From Bradyrhizobium sp. SZCCT0148 (GTDB lineage Bacteria > Pseudomonadota > Alphaproteobacteria > Rhizobiales > Xanthobacteraceae): a stretch of 64,000 bases of DNA. The position numbers and the translations under genes were made by a program. Positions 45,626-58,419 of this stretch are shown here, one piece after another. Within the stretch, counting starts at the first letter, position 1; every line of letters begins with the position of its first letter. Location of the stretch: contig NZ_JAFCKT010000001.1 in the NCBI RefSeq assembly GCF_018129985.1, forward strand, positions 372,001-436,000. Direction: 5' to 3'. The notes beneath the pieces were generated by a model. That model ran no database searches. It saw nothing but the letters and a program-made list of their open reading frames with translations, and was not told the origin of the DNA.

Positions 45626-46519
45626 CTACGGCCCGCGCGCGTCGCGGCGCCCGGCGAGTGCGCTTTCGATGGCGCGCGCGACGATCAGGGACGATCGTTC
45701 GTCGAGATGCACCCCGTCGTCCCAGCGCAGCTCGCTTCCCGGCGGATCGATCGGCAGCCAGAGGCTGCGGTCGGGGAAGGCGTCGTGGACGATCTCGCCG
45801 GTCGTCCGGACCATGCGCGAGCCCTCGATCTCCGGCGCGAAGGGAATGTGAATCAGGAAGACGCGAACGCCGCGCCGCTGCAGATCGTCGATGAGTTGCC
45901 GCATGCGGACCACGTTCGCGCGTGCCGGGGCGGTCGGGTCGCCGTCATTCATCTGCTGCAGCGCGCGGTCGAGATAGACCTTGTTGTCGAACGTACCGGG
46001 CGGGCGGCTCAGCAGGCGATCTTGCTCGGCGCGCGACCGGGCGGCATCGGGGCCGGCATGATTCCAGGTCTCATAGGCGGCGATCGCCGTCCGCACCGGC
46101 CGCAGCAGCAGTGCCTCCACGCCCGCGCCATGCGAAAATGTCTCGATCAGCGCGCCGTCGGCTTCGCGCGACAGCACATTGGTCTCGATCAGGACGGTCT
46201 TCGGCAGGCGCGCTTGCCCGGCGACAATGGCGAGGCCGGTCACCGGTGAACCGCCGGCCAGCGCCAAATTGCGCAGGCGCGGCAGCGAGAAATACTGCTC
46301 CTTGAGACGCCACGTGACCGAGCTGCCGACCAGCACGATGTCAGGCGTCGGCTCCTGAACATAGCGGTTGAGGGTGACGAGGGTGCCGTCGCGCGTGGTG
46401 ACGGCAGGCTGCTGCAGGGCCGCGCCGTAGCGTGGCGTGGCCAGGCTGCAGACCAGCAGCAGCGCGGCCGCGGCCACCGCGCACCTGACCAGCCATGAAA
46501 GCGTCGAGACCTGCTGCAT
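45626..46519 (-). CDS. SGNH/AlgX-like membrane-anchored hydrolase or acetyltransferase partner
   Basis: A 297-residue protein with an N-terminal signal anchor (LVRCAVAAAALLLVCSLA). An SGNH-like first block LVGSSVTW (nucleophile Ser) and a late DDGVHLDERS (Asp-x-x-His type block) suggest the SGNH esterase/acetyltransferase fold. Its gene starts two bases after the MBOAT stop, so the two are co-expressed. In AlgI/AlgJ-AlgX and DltB/DltD pairs the second protein receives acyl groups at the periplasmic side; the same is inferred here. No closer family was recognised. The ATG at 46519 avoids overlapping the MBOAT gene. Confidence 0.72.
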   Translation of the reverse strand: MQQVSTLSWLVRCAVAAAALLLVCSLATPRYGAALQQPAVTTRDGTLVTLNRYVQEPTPDIVLVGSSVTWRLKEQYFSLPRLRNLALAGGSPVTGLAIVAGQARLPKTVLIETNVLSREADGALIETFSHGAGVEALLLRPVRTAIAAYETWNHAGPDAARSRAEQDRLLSRPPGTFDNKVYLDRALQQMNDGDPTAPARANVVRMRQLIDDLQRRGVRVFLIHIPFAPEIEGSRMVRTTGEIVHDAFPDRSLWLPIDPPGSELRWDDGVHLDERSSLIVARAIESALAGRRDARGP

Positions 46520-46521
46520 CG

Positions 46522-47880
46522 TCAGAACTGGAAGTAGATGAAGGCGCTGTCGGGGCCGGCTTCGAGAAGAGCCAGCGCCGCGAGCCCGCCATAGAGATAT
46601 GGCTCCCACCGCCGCAGCCGGCCCGCGACCAGCACGCCGATGCCGGCATGCTGGACGATCACCGGCAGAGCGTAGAGCAAGGCGAGATTGATGAATAGCT
46701 TGGGCGGATTGGGCGCGTCGGTCGCGATGAACATCCCCTTGAGGTAGCCGAGCGCATGGTCGAAGTTCGGCAGCTTGAAGAAGATCCAGAGCAAGGTGAC
46801 GCAGAAGAACACGATGCCCATCCTGATCACCCGCAGCGCCCGAGCCTCATGGTTGACAAGCTTCAGGAACGGCCGCTCGACCACCAGCAGCAGCCCGTGC
46901 GCCATGCCCCACAGCGCGTAGCTCAGGCTCGCGCCGTGCCAGAGTCCGCCGAGCGTCATCACGATCATCAGGTTGAGACAGGTGCGCAACCCACCATGCC
47001 GGTTGCCGCCGAGAGGAATGTAGAGATATGTCCTGAGCCAGGTCGACAGGGAGATGTGCCAGCGCGTCCAGAACTCGGAGAACGAGGTCGAGATGTAGGG
47101 CAGGTTGAAGTTTTGGGGCAACCGATAGCCGAACAGCAGCCCGAGCCCGAGCGCAATCGCCGAGTAGCCGAAGAAGTCGGCGTAGATCTGGTAGCTGTAG
47201 AGAAACACCAGCAGCCAGCGATCCTGCGTGCGCAGCGTCTCGTAGAGCGGGAAGTCCATGTAGGACGTCATCTCGTTGAGATTGTTCGCCACATACAGCT
47301 TGAAGAAATAGCCGACAAGAATCCACTTCGTCGCCTCGACGAAGGCGACGTCGCCGATCCGCTTCGGCGCGATCTGCGGCATGAACTGCGCCGCACGCGT
47401 GATCGGCCCGGACACCAGCTGCGGGAAGAAGATGATGTAGAGGAACACGTCGCGCAGGCGCGCCGTGCGCTCCCCGCGCGTGAGGTCGACCAGCAGGCTG
47501 ATGTTGTGGAACACGAAGAACGAAATGCCGATCGGCAGCGGCAGCCGCAGCAGGAAGTCGATCGGGGCGGCGCCGGTCAGCTGCGCTGCGCCGGCGTCGA
47601 CGAACAGAAACTTGTATTTGAAGAACGCCAGCAGGCCGAGATTGAAGACGATGCCGGCCGGCATCCAGACGGCGCGGTTATCGAACGCGAGCACCAGGCA
47701 GACATAAGTGCCCAGCACCGCGACGAGCAGCAGCGGCAGCAGCTCGGGCTGGCCGAAACCGTAGAAGAACACGCTCGCCAGCACCAGCAGCTGCACCTGG
47801 AAGCGCCGCAGCGGAGCCAGGTAATAGGCGCCGAACACCACCGCGACGAAGACGCCGAACTGAAAGGAAGTAAACGTCAT
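46522..47880 (-). CDS. MBOAT-family O-acyltransferase (AlgI-like)
   Basis: A 452-residue polytopic membrane protein starting MTFTSFQFGVFVAVVFGAYY, as AlgI-type proteins do. Signature stretches are FPQLVSGPITRAAQFMPQ, SFSEFWTRWHISLSTWLR and LGGLWHGASLSYALWGMAHG, the last containing the catalytic His. It moves acetyl groups across the membrane to modify an exported polysaccharide. Longer starts (for example 47913) are possible. No polysaccharide polymerase gene is visible nearby, so the acceptor is unknown. Confidence 0.88.
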   Translation of the reverse strand: MTFTSFQFGVFVAVVFGAYYLAPLRRFQVQLLVLASVFFYGFGQPELLPLLLVAVLGTYVCLVLAFDNRAVWMPAGIVFNLGLLAFFKYKFLFVDAGAAQLTGAAPIDFLLRLPLPIGISFFVFHNISLLVDLTRGERTARLRDVFLYIIFFPQLVSGPITRAAQFMPQIAPKRIGDVAFVEATKWILVGYFFKLYVANNLNEMTSYMDFPLYETLRTQDRWLLVFLYSYQIYADFFGYSAIALGLGLLFGYRLPQNFNLPYISTSFSEFWTRWHISLSTWLRTYLYIPLGGNRHGGLRTCLNLMIVMTLGGLWHGASLSYALWGMAHGLLLVVERPFLKLVNHEARALRVIRMGIVFFCVTLLWIFFKLPNFDHALGYLKGMFIATDAPNPPKLFINLALLYALPVIVQHAGIGVLVAGRLRRWEPYLYGGLAALALLEAGPDSAFIYFQF

Positions 47881-48033
47881 GCCGCCCCATTGCCCCGGCA
47901 TGGCGTTTAGCATTTTGGTCGGGATGGTCATAGCCTTGCGGGCCATGCAGGGATGCGACTTTTGGTTGCCGGCATGAGGGGCCTCGCTTACCATCCCCTG
48001 GATGGGCACGACGGGATGGGGTGAAGACGGGCC

Positions 48034-48426
48034 ATGGTGTCAGCATCGATCCGACGCAACGCCGCGAAAAAGCTGAGGGCGAATACAATCCCACATGAGC
48101 GGATCCTGTGGCGTGCCCTCAAGGAATTGCCGATCGAGGGCTCACACTTCCGCCGTCAGGCGCCGATCGGTCCATACATCGTCGACTTCTTCTGCCCCGC
48201 CAAGCGTCTCATCATCGAGCTCGACGGCGGCCACCACAATGAAGACGCCGTGGCCGCACGCGACCTCGACCGCCAACGCTGGCTCGAACACGAAGGTTAC
48301 CGCGTCATCCGGTTCTGGAACACGTAGATCACAGGAGACCTGACAGCAGTTCTCGAACGTATCTATGTCGAGCTCTACGGATCGCGCGAAGCCGAGACGA
48401 CGCCGCTGAAGCATCGCCGAACTTAG
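48034..48426 (+). pseudogene. DUF559 (Vsr-like) endonuclease gene interrupted by an amber codon
   Basis: The first 97 codons encode a typical DUF559 protein: IPHERILWRALKELPIEGSHF, then the PD-(D/E)XK-type core YIVDFFCPAKRLIIELDGG and GYRVIRFWN. A TAG at 48325-48327 stops it right after RFWNT. The same frame continues for 32 codons (ITGDLTAVLERIYVELYG...) to a TAG at 48424, exactly where intact family members have their last helix. A single G-to-T change (GAG to TAG) would explain this. The truncated 97-residue product keeps the catalytic core and might still fold. It lies beside a 165-bp inverted-repeat element. Confidence 0.75.
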
Positions 48427-48444
48427 CGAATCGGGCGCTCTTCT

Positions 48445-48609
48445 CTTACCCTCCCCTGGAGGGGGAGGGTCGGCTTACATTGAGCGTAGCGAAATGTGAG
48501 ACGGGGTGGGGTGACGGTCTCTCCACATCCGACACCGCCCGTGTTGAGAGATCACCCCGCCCCGCTCGCGCTACGCGCGATCGACCCTCCCCCTCCAGGG
48601 GAGGGTAAG
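48445..48609. repeat. 165-bp element with perfect 28-bp terminal inverted repeats
   Basis: Bases 48445-48472 and 48582-48609 are exact inverted copies over 28 positions; the outer part reads CTTACCCTCCCCTGGAGG. Inside lie further weaker mirrored segments (ACGGGGTGGGGTGA / TCACCCCGCCCCG). No coding frame is convincing within it. It resembles a MITE or a large REP-type unit. Confidence 0.85.
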
Positions 48610-48715
48610 GAACGCGCCCTGCATCCCACCTTGACCTTCTGCCTCCAATCCGCTCCCTTTGGCCCGACACAACGACCCCTCCGGGAAACGCCAAGAAAGC
48701 ATCAAGGTAACTTCC

Positions 48716-50221
48716 ATGTCTTTCGTCCTCGCCATCGACCAGGGCACCACCTCCTCGCGCGCGATCGTGTTTCGCGGCGACATATCCATCGCGGCGAAGG
48801 CGCAAGCCGAGTTTCCGCAGCATTTCCCGGCCTCGGGCTGGGTCGAACACGAGCCTGAGGATATCTGGACGTCGACCGTGAAGGTCTGCCGCGACGCGAT
48901 CGCGCAGGCCGGCATCGGCGCAAAGGACATCGCCGCGATCGGCATCACCAATCAGCGCGAGACCACCGTGGTGTGGGACCGCGCGACGGGGCAGGCCGTG
49001 CACCGCGCCATCGTCTGGCAGGATCGCCGCACCGCCGAGATATGCGCAAGGCTCAAGGCCGACGGCCGCGAGCCCGTGATCTCGCAGAAGACCGGCCTGA
49101 TCATCGATCCCTATTTCTCCGGCACCAAGATCGCGTGGATTCTCGATCACGTTCCCGGCGCCCGCGCCCGCGCCGCGCGCGGCGAGTTGATGTTCGGCAC
49201 CGTCGATTGCTATCTGCTGTGGCGCCTCACCGGCGGAAAGGTGCACGCCACCGACGCCACCAACGCCTCGCGCACGCTGCTATTCAACATCCACACCGGG
49301 CAGTGGGACGACGAGCTGCTGGAGATCATCGGCGTGCCGCGCTCGATGCTGCCCGAGGTGAAGGATTCCTCCGCCCGCTTCGGCGAGAGCACGCCCGATC
49401 TGTTTGGCGGCGCGATCGTGATTTCCGGCATCGCCGGCGACCAGCAGGCCGCCACGATCGGCCAGGCCTGCTTCCGCCCGGGCATGATGAAGTCCACCTA
49501 CGGCACGGGCTGCTTTGCCCTGCTGAACACCGGCACCACGCCCGTGGTGTCCAAGAACAAGCTGCTCACCACCGTCGCCTACCAGCTCGACGGCAAACGC
49601 ACCTACGCGCTGGAAGGCTCGATCTTTGTTGCCGGCTCTGCCGTGCAGTGGCTGCGCGACGGCCTCGGCATCATCAAGCACGCCGCAGAGACCGGGCCTC
49701 TGGCCGATCAGTCCGATTCCATGCAGAGCGTTTACCTCGTCCCCGCCTTCGTCGGCATGGGCGCGCCCTATTGGAATCCGCGCGTACGAGGCGCGCTGTT
49801 CGGCCTCACCCGCAACACCGGCCCGGCCGAGCTCGCCCACGCCGCGCTGGAAAGCGTCTGCTACCAGACCTTCGACCTCTGGGCCGCGATGCGCGCAGAC
49901 TGGCCGAGCTCGGAGACGGCCAGCGTCGTCCTCCGCGTCGACGGCGGCATGACCGCGTCGGACTGGACCATGCAGCGCCTCGCCGATCTGCTCGATGCTC
50001 CGGTCGATCGCCCCGTGATTCAGGAAACCACGGCGCTGGGCGCCGCCTATCTCGCGGGGCTCCAGGCGGGCGTCTATCCTGAACCGACCAAATTCGCCGA
50101 CAATTGGCGACTGGAGCACCGCTTCAAGCCGGCGATGAGCCAGGCGACGCGCGAGCGGAAGCTCGCGGGCTGGGCGCGGGCGGTTAAGGGCGTGCTGGCG
50201 AGCGATGAGGGGGAGGGGTAG
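48716..50221 (+). CDS. glpK: Glycerol kinase
   Basis: A 501-residue FGGY-family kinase, the standard length. The N-terminal phosphate motif is [44 protein letters not shown] and [14 protein letters not shown] follow, all glycerol-kinase hallmarks, and [12 protein letters not shown] and [11 protein letters not shown] lie in the C-terminal half. It makes glycerol 3-phosphate with ATP. The ATG at 48716 opens directly into the first beta strand; AAGG is a few bases upstream. No glpD or glpF is adjacent. Confidence 0.95.
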   Translation: MSFVLAIDQGTTSSRAIVFRGDISIAAKAQAEFPQHFPASGWVEHEPEDIWTSTVKVCRDAIAQAGIGAKDIAAIGITNQRETTVVWDRATGQAVHRAIVWQDRRTAEICARLKADGREPVISQKTGLIIDPYFSGTKIAWILDHVPGARARAARGELMFGTVDCYLLWRLTGGKVHATDATNASRTLLFNIHTGQWDDELLEIIGVPRSMLPEVKDSSARFGESTPDLFGGAIVISGIAGDQQAATIGQACFRPGMMKSTYGTGCFALLNTGTTPVVSKNKLLTTVAYQLDGKRTYALEGSIFVAGSAVQWLRDGLGIIKHAAETGPLADQSDSMQSVYLVPAFVGMGAPYWNPRVRGALFGLTRNTGPAELAHAALESVCYQTFDLWAAMRADWPSSETASVVLRVDGGMTASDWTMQRLADLLDAPVDRPVIQETTALGAAYLAGLQAGVYPEPTKFADNWRLEHRFKPAMSQATRERKLAGWARAVKGVLASDEGEG

Positions 50222-50270
50222 AGCGAATTCAGTAACCTGAGAAGAGCACAGTCCGCTGATTCTCCGCGGT

Positions 50271-50352
50271 CATTGTGAAGAGCCCTCGCGACGAAGCAAT
50301 CCAGATTGTCTCTGGGGAGATATCCTGGATTGCTTCGCTCTGCTTGCACGCG
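50271..50352. repeat. Degenerate palindromic repeat (family A) at the edge of the defence island
   Basis: CGACGAAGCAATCCAGATTG and CTGGATTGCTTCG are recognisable inner arms of the family A element; the outer arms are eroded. It lies between glpK and the Septu-like genes. The remaining 165 bases up to 50517 hold no gene I can support. Confidence 0.6.
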
Positions 50353-50517
50353 CCGGCTTCCGCCCCCTTTCGCCGCCAGATCGAGATCACCGACGGAACG
50401 GCGCTGAGCACTGCGGCGCGGCAGGTGCCGGGTATCGAACATCAGCCGGGCCAGAAGCAGAATTTACATCCTGTTCGTTATTGTAGCAGCAAATTCGTCT
50501 GTAAAAGGAACCTTTGG

Positions 50518-51264
50518 TTATCCCAACTTGCAAAGTAGCATCTGAGTTTCGAGAGATGCAAAATTGAAACTCCATCGGTCAAGTGCTTCCAATCCATCCT
50601 TTGCAACTTGGTATTCCGGATGGCCTGCCATTATCGTTGCGACGGTCGCGCTGTACTCTGACGTGGGCCTAGCCTCCTCGAGCAGCGCGAGCATTCCTCT
50701 TTCGAGTTGGTTCAACTTTCTTCGATCCGAAGGATTTGCAAGGCACTCTTTTGCTAGAGCTGACAATCGTTCGATCGCCTCACTCACAAAAGTGCCAATC
50801 TCGAACCGAGCCTTAACCGTTCGATTGGTTTCATTTAGATACGTATGTTCAACGACGCGACGCCCTTTATCATCCCGTCCCTGCAGTCGATAGTTGATTA
50901 GGATCAGATGCTGCTGAGGATCGTCCCGCGTCGGATCGACCAGATCTCCCTCGGCTACAATGTCGTAATCCCCTTTGTTGACATTGCAGCGCTTGCAGGC
51001 CGGTAGCAGGTTTACCCATTCTACGACCTTCGTGGGATGCCGGCTCTTACAGTAGTAATGATCAACCTCCATGTATTTGGATTCTTCATCTATACGCGTC
51101 TCACAATACACGCACTTGTTGCGCGACATCGCGAGCAATGCTTTGCGAATGTAAGGTTTATTCCAGACCGCCTTGCTATCATCTGCGAGATATTCGGCTG
51201 TTAGCTCCCGGACTATTGTCGGGGTAAGCTCGTGAGGACCAAGGCCGCGATGAACCCTAATCAT
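50518..51264 (-). CDS. PtuB-like HNH endonuclease of a Septu-type defence system
   Basis: A 248-residue nuclease. The zinc/HNH module reads CVYCETRIDEESKYMEVDHY (Cys51, Cys54, His69), then Asn85 in WVNLLPAC and CKRCNVNKGD (Cys90, Cys93, Asn94). This CxxC-DH-N-CxxCN arrangement is that of PtuB/TIGR02646 proteins. Its start overlaps the end of the ATPase gene by eight bases, so the pair is translated together. Family knowledge: PtuA and PtuB form a complex that limits phage replication by nucleic-acid cleavage. Base composition is visibly richer in A+T than the neighbours. Confidence 0.8.
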   Translation of the reverse strand: MIRVHRGLGPHELTPTIVRELTAEYLADDSKAVWNKPYIRKALLAMSRNKCVYCETRIDEESKYMEVDHYYCKSRHPTKVVEWVNLLPACKRCNVNKGDYDIVAEGDLVDPTRDDPQQHLILINYRLQGRDDKGRRVVEHTYLNETNRTVKARFEIGTFVSEAIERLSALAKECLANPSDRRKLNQLERGMLALLEEARPTSEYSATVATIMAGHPEYQVAKDGLEALDRWSFNFASLETQMLLCKLG

Positions 51265-52450
51265 CGAAGCGGCCCCTGATCGGTCCCGCCTGAAGTCTTA
51301 TCAGTTTGCGTAGATGACTAGTTGGATGGATCATAGCGTCGAGTTCTGTCATCCAGAATCTTACCGACTCGGAATCGTCGCGCTCGATTGCTAAATCAAA
51401 CTGTCGCATTGCATTTGAGAATATCTCTGAGGTGGTGTCACTAAGTCCCATAACATCAGTCAATATTTCCTCGAGGCTCCAACCTTTAAAGCCGTATCGA
51501 CTCGTCTCGAACTTGCCGACGCGAGGTGCCGAAGTCCCATCACTAACGAGAGCAATAACCTCACCATTCTCTGCATGTTGAATCATATGGGGACTGTGCG
51601 TAGTCACGATGAATTGCGCAAAAGGGTATGCCTTCTTCAATGCGCTAACGATGGCTTGCTGCCATGTCGGGTGAAGATGAAGATCGAGTTCATCGATTAG
51701 GACTACACCCGAAAACGACTGAGCAGGTTCTTCGAAGCCTCTAATCTCAATCTCGCGAATTATTCCTAACAGCATAGCAAGTGAAGCTCGGAATCCGGAC
51801 GATAGATACTCGAAGGGGACGCTGCCTTGAGGGGTGTCGACATATGTATCGAATGACGCGGCGTCGACTGTGCGGAAGCGAACGCGGTGATCCAAGATAG
51901 AAAAGCACTCTTTTGCGAAGGCCAAATCAGCTTCTTGCCGCGAGGTCAAGCTCCCAGGATGGGCTGAAAATAGGTAACGGTTGGCAAGCCAGCGCTTTAA
52001 ATCACCCTGGTCGATACCGAGGATTGCCGAATTGCTCCAGTGGTTAGTGTCACTCGGTGGGTCACGAGCAATTGCTTCCAATCGAGAGTACAGGAAGTCC
52101 CGCGTTGCTTTAAAGTAAAGTACTGATCGACTCGATTCCACGAACACGGCTTGCGGCTTGTCGTGCTCACCTGGGAGAAGACCTTCGGACGATCCTGTCG
52201 CTCTTTGCGACACGCCACCTTTCACAAAATCTACACTCCAATTCCCCGGTTGGCTAGACGCAGACCGCCGTCGCAGAGCTGATTGATGATGAGAGAACGC
52301 GCGAGCGACCACGGACAATACGGTGCTTTTACCTACGCCATTTGCACCGCATAGAAGATTGAATCGCGACGAGAAGTCGATTTGGATTTCTTCGAAGCAA
52401 CCGATATCTCTGAGCTCTAGCTTTTCAATTTTGATGGGGTCAATCCGCAT
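51257..52450 (-). CDS. PtuA-like AAA/SMC-type ATPase of a Septu-type defence system
   Basis: A 397-residue ATPase. Walker A GANGVGKST is at 35-43, a signature-like segment YLSSGFRASLAMLLG at about 215-229, Walker B VVLIDELDLHLHP at 249-261, and the TTHSP switch at 283-287. This is the compact ABC/OLD-type ATPase layout of PtuA and related defence ATPases, with no TOPRIM domain of its own; the nuclease is the following HNH gene. Low GC and an isolated position between glpK and a GST gene suggest horizontal gain. Confidence 0.8.
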   Translation of the reverse strand: MRIDPIKIEKLELRDIGCFEEIQIDFSSRFNLLCGANGVGKSTVLSVVARAFSHHQSALRRRSASSQPGNWSVDFVKGGVSQRATGSSEGLLPGEHDKPQAVFVESSRSVLYFKATRDFLYSRLEAIARDPPSDTNHWSNSAILGIDQGDLKRWLANRYLFSAHPGSLTSRQEADLAFAKECFSILDHRVRFRTVDAASFDTYVDTPQGSVPFEYLSSGFRASLAMLLGIIREIEIRGFEEPAQSFSGVVLIDELDLHLHPTWQQAIVSALKKAYPFAQFIVTTHSPHMIQHAENGEVIALVSDGTSAPRVGKFETSRYGFKGWSLEEILTDVMGLSDTTSEIFSNAMRQFDLAIERDDSESVRFWMTELDAMIHPTSHLRKLIRLQAGPIRGRFDD

Positions 52451-52777
52451 AAATCACCGCATTTTCAACTTGGGCGAGCGTAGCCGAAAATCGCGCTGAA
52501 GCAAGCCGACTTTATTCTAGCGAAGCTCAATTCCATCAACTGCGCTGTCAAAAATGGCCGATCGGAAATCCTGCGCGCAGGTAAGATGTCGCGAAAAAGG
52601 ATGCGGACAATGACGGATACAGGTGCCTCACAAATTCTCGGCTCTTCGCAGCTACGCTGATTCCTCTGTGTTGCGTCGGGAGCAATGGTCTCCGTCCAAT
52701 ATGTCTCTTGCGGCTCCGCCGCATTGGCGATGAACTACGCGGCCCTGCCGTATCCTACAACGGGAAGATCCAAGACC
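52451..52777. other. Intergenic stretch upstream of the Septu-like pair
   Basis: No convincing gene. The half next to the ATPase (52451-52570) is A+T-rich and probably carries its promoter. The rightmost 100 bases read as an open frame into the GST gene but lack GST features. I found no reverse transcriptase or obvious structured non-coding RNA here. Confidence 0.45.
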
Positions 52778-53407
52778 ATGTTCCTGATCGGCCAATATGA
52801 TTCCCCCTTCGTCCGCCGCGTCGCGATTGCGCTGCGGCTTTACGGGCTCGCCTTCGAGCACAGGCCGTGGTCGACCTTCGGCGATGCCGACAAGATCGCA
52901 GCCTACAATCCGCTGCGCCGCGTGCCGACGCTGGTGCTCGACGACGGCGAGGCGCTGATCGAGAGCATGGTCATCCTGGACTATCTCGATGAGCGCGTCG
53001 GCGAAGGGAAGGCGATGCTGCCGCGCAGCGGCCCGGAGCGGCGCAAGCACCTGCGCATCTGCGCGCTTGCCTCAGGTCTCGGCGACAAAGCGGTCAGCCT
53101 GCTCTATGAGCGTGTGTTGCGGAAGGAGCAGCTCACGTTGTGGGTCGAGCGCTGCCAAGCGCAGATTGCAGACGTGCTCAGCGCGCTGGAGGCCGAGCGC
53201 GCAAAGGTGACGACGCCGTATTGGCTGGGCGGTCGCATCGGCCACGCCGACGTCGCAGTCGCCTGCGTCGTCCGCTTCACCCGCGAGGCACATCCGCAGC
53301 TGTTTGACGCCTCGCGCTATCCGGCCCTGAGCGCGCATGCGAAGCGTTGCGAGGCCCTGGCGCCGTTCCAGGAGATCGTGCAGCCGCTGGCGCCGCCGAA
53401 GGGGTGA
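52778..53407 (+). CDS. Glutathione S-transferase
   Basis: A 209-residue GST. The N-terminal thioredoxin fold starts MFLIGQYDSPFVRRVAIAL, a typical serine-containing active-site segment, with NPLRRVPTL (cis-Pro) and ALIESMVILDYLDE for glutathione binding. The helical domain includes YWLGGRIGHADVAVAC, the N-capping box. Role in detoxification is inferred from family. The ATG at 52778 is chosen since homologous structure starts there. Confidence 0.88.
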   Translation: MFLIGQYDSPFVRRVAIALRLYGLAFEHRPWSTFGDADKIAAYNPLRRVPTLVLDDGEALIESMVILDYLDERVGEGKAMLPRSGPERRKHLRICALASGLGDKAVSLLYERVLRKEQLTLWVERCQAQIADVLSALEAERAKVTTPYWLGGRIGHADVAVACVVRFTREAHPQLFDASRYPALSAHAKRCEALAPFQEIVQPLAPPKG

Positions 53408-53565
53408 GACGCTCTCGGGGCACAAGACCGTGCGCACGGTGAGTGGTGCGCCCTATCCGCCGCGACGGCGAAGACCGTCGCAGCAGCCGATCCTGCAACA
53501 ATACCCCTGTTTTGCCCGACGGCGCAAAACCTGCCCGACGCCACGAAAAAATTGCTCAACCCTTT

Positions 53566-53598
53566 CAACCCCATGGCTACTGTGCATGGGGTTGTTTT
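53566..53598 (+). terminator. Intrinsic terminator downstream of the GST gene
   Basis: CAACCCCATG and CATGGGGTTG pair perfectly over 10 bp around a 9-base loop, followed on the plus strand by TTTTCG. It lies 159 bases after the GST stop and 26 bases beyond the convergent metH stop, and on the minus strand a TTTTTT tract comes 16 bases later, so it may serve both genes. Confidence 0.75.
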
Positions 53599-53623
53599 CG
53601 CAACTTTTGCTTTGGGGGAGCGC

Positions 53624-57469
<3,846 letters not shown>

Positions 57470-57475
57470 GTTGTC

Positions 57476-58396
57476 TTACGCCGCCTTCTGCGCGCTCTTG
57501 GCGCGGATGCCGAGCAAATGGCTGATCGCGAACACGAGATCGGCGCGGTTCATGGTGTAGAAATGAAAGGTGTCGACGCCGTTCTTGGCGAGCTTCTGCA
57601 CCTGGCCGGCCGCAACCGTCGCGGCCACCAGCTTGCGGGTCTCGGCGTCGTCGTCGAGGCCCTCGAATTTCGCGGCGAACCAGTCCGGCACAGTGGTGCC
57701 GGCACGGGTGACGAAATTGCGCGCCTGCTTGAAGTTATGCATGGGCATGATGCCGGGCACGATCGGAATGTCGATGCCGCGGGCGCGGACGCGGTCGAGA
57801 TAGCGGAAATAGAGGTCGTTATCGAAGAACACCTGGGTGATCGCACGCGCAGCACCGGCGTCAACCTTGGCCTTCAGCGTGTCGATGTCGGCGTCGAAGT
57901 CGCGCGCCTCGGGGTGCTTCTCGGGATAGGCCGACACCGACACTTCGATGTCGCCGTGCCGCTTCTTGATCCCGGCGACCAGATCGGCCGAGCTCTGATA
58001 GCCGTCGGGATGGCTCGAATAGGGCGTCCCGATACCGCCGGCGGGATCGCCGCGCAGAGCCACGATATGGCGGACGCCGACGTCATGATAGCGGTCGACG
58101 ATCTCGTCGATCTCGCCGCGCGAGGCCCCGACGCAGGTCAGATGCGCGGCCGGCAGCAGCGCGGTCTCTTTCAGGATGCGGGAGATGGTCGAATGGGTGC
58201 GCTCGCGGGTCGAGCCGCCGGCGCCGTAAGTCACAGAGACGAATTTCGGTTCGAGCGGGGCCAGCCGGTTGATGGTCTCCCAGAGATTGCGCTCCATATC
58301 CTCCGACTTGGGCGGAAAGAATTCGAAGGAAATCGCAGGCCGCTTCAGGTGCCCGTCTTGCCCGTCGGCTCGGGCAGGAATCGTCAGATCGGTCAT
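57476..58396 (-). CDS. metF: 5,10-methylenetetrahydrofolate reductase
   Basis: A 306-residue FAD-dependent barrel enzyme that supplies methyltetrahydrofolate to MetH. Visible: SFEFFPPKSEDMERNLWETI near the N-terminus, VSVTYGAGGSTRERT (about 60-74), and ITQVFFDNDLYFRYLDR with PGIMPM after it. The ATG at 58396 gives the normal family start; the open frame further upstream covers leader hairpins. It is the promoter-proximal gene of the metF-metH operon. Confidence 0.95.
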   Translation of the reverse strand: MTDLTIPARADGQDGHLKRPAISFEFFPPKSEDMERNLWETINRLAPLEPKFVSVTYGAGGSTRERTHSTISRILKETALLPAAHLTCVGASRGEIDEIVDRYHDVGVRHIVALRGDPAGGIGTPYSSHPDGYQSSADLVAGIKKRHGDIEVSVSAYPEKHPEARDFDADIDTLKAKVDAGAARAITQVFFDNDLYFRYLDRVRARGIDIPIVPGIMPMHNFKQARNFVTRAGTTVPDWFAAKFEGLDDDAETRKLVAATVAAGQVQKLAKNGVDTFHFYTMNRADLVFAISHLLGIRAKSAQKAA

Positions 58397-58419
58397 GGCA
58401 CCACTCGCTCCAGAAATGT

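Noticed and set aside
48446..49246. Leftward open frame opposite the start of glpK
   Set aside because: It overlaps both the 28-bp inverted-repeat element and the well-supported glycerol kinase gene and shows no family features.
50222..52777. Retron (reverse transcriptase plus msr/msd RNA) associated with PtuA/PtuB
   Set aside because: Some retrons carry these effectors, but no reverse-transcriptase frame or characteristic motif is present in the island.
57470..57475. Cobalamin riboswitch in front of metH
   Set aside because: Only six bases separate metF and metH, and no B12-box-like sequence was seen there or in the metF leader.
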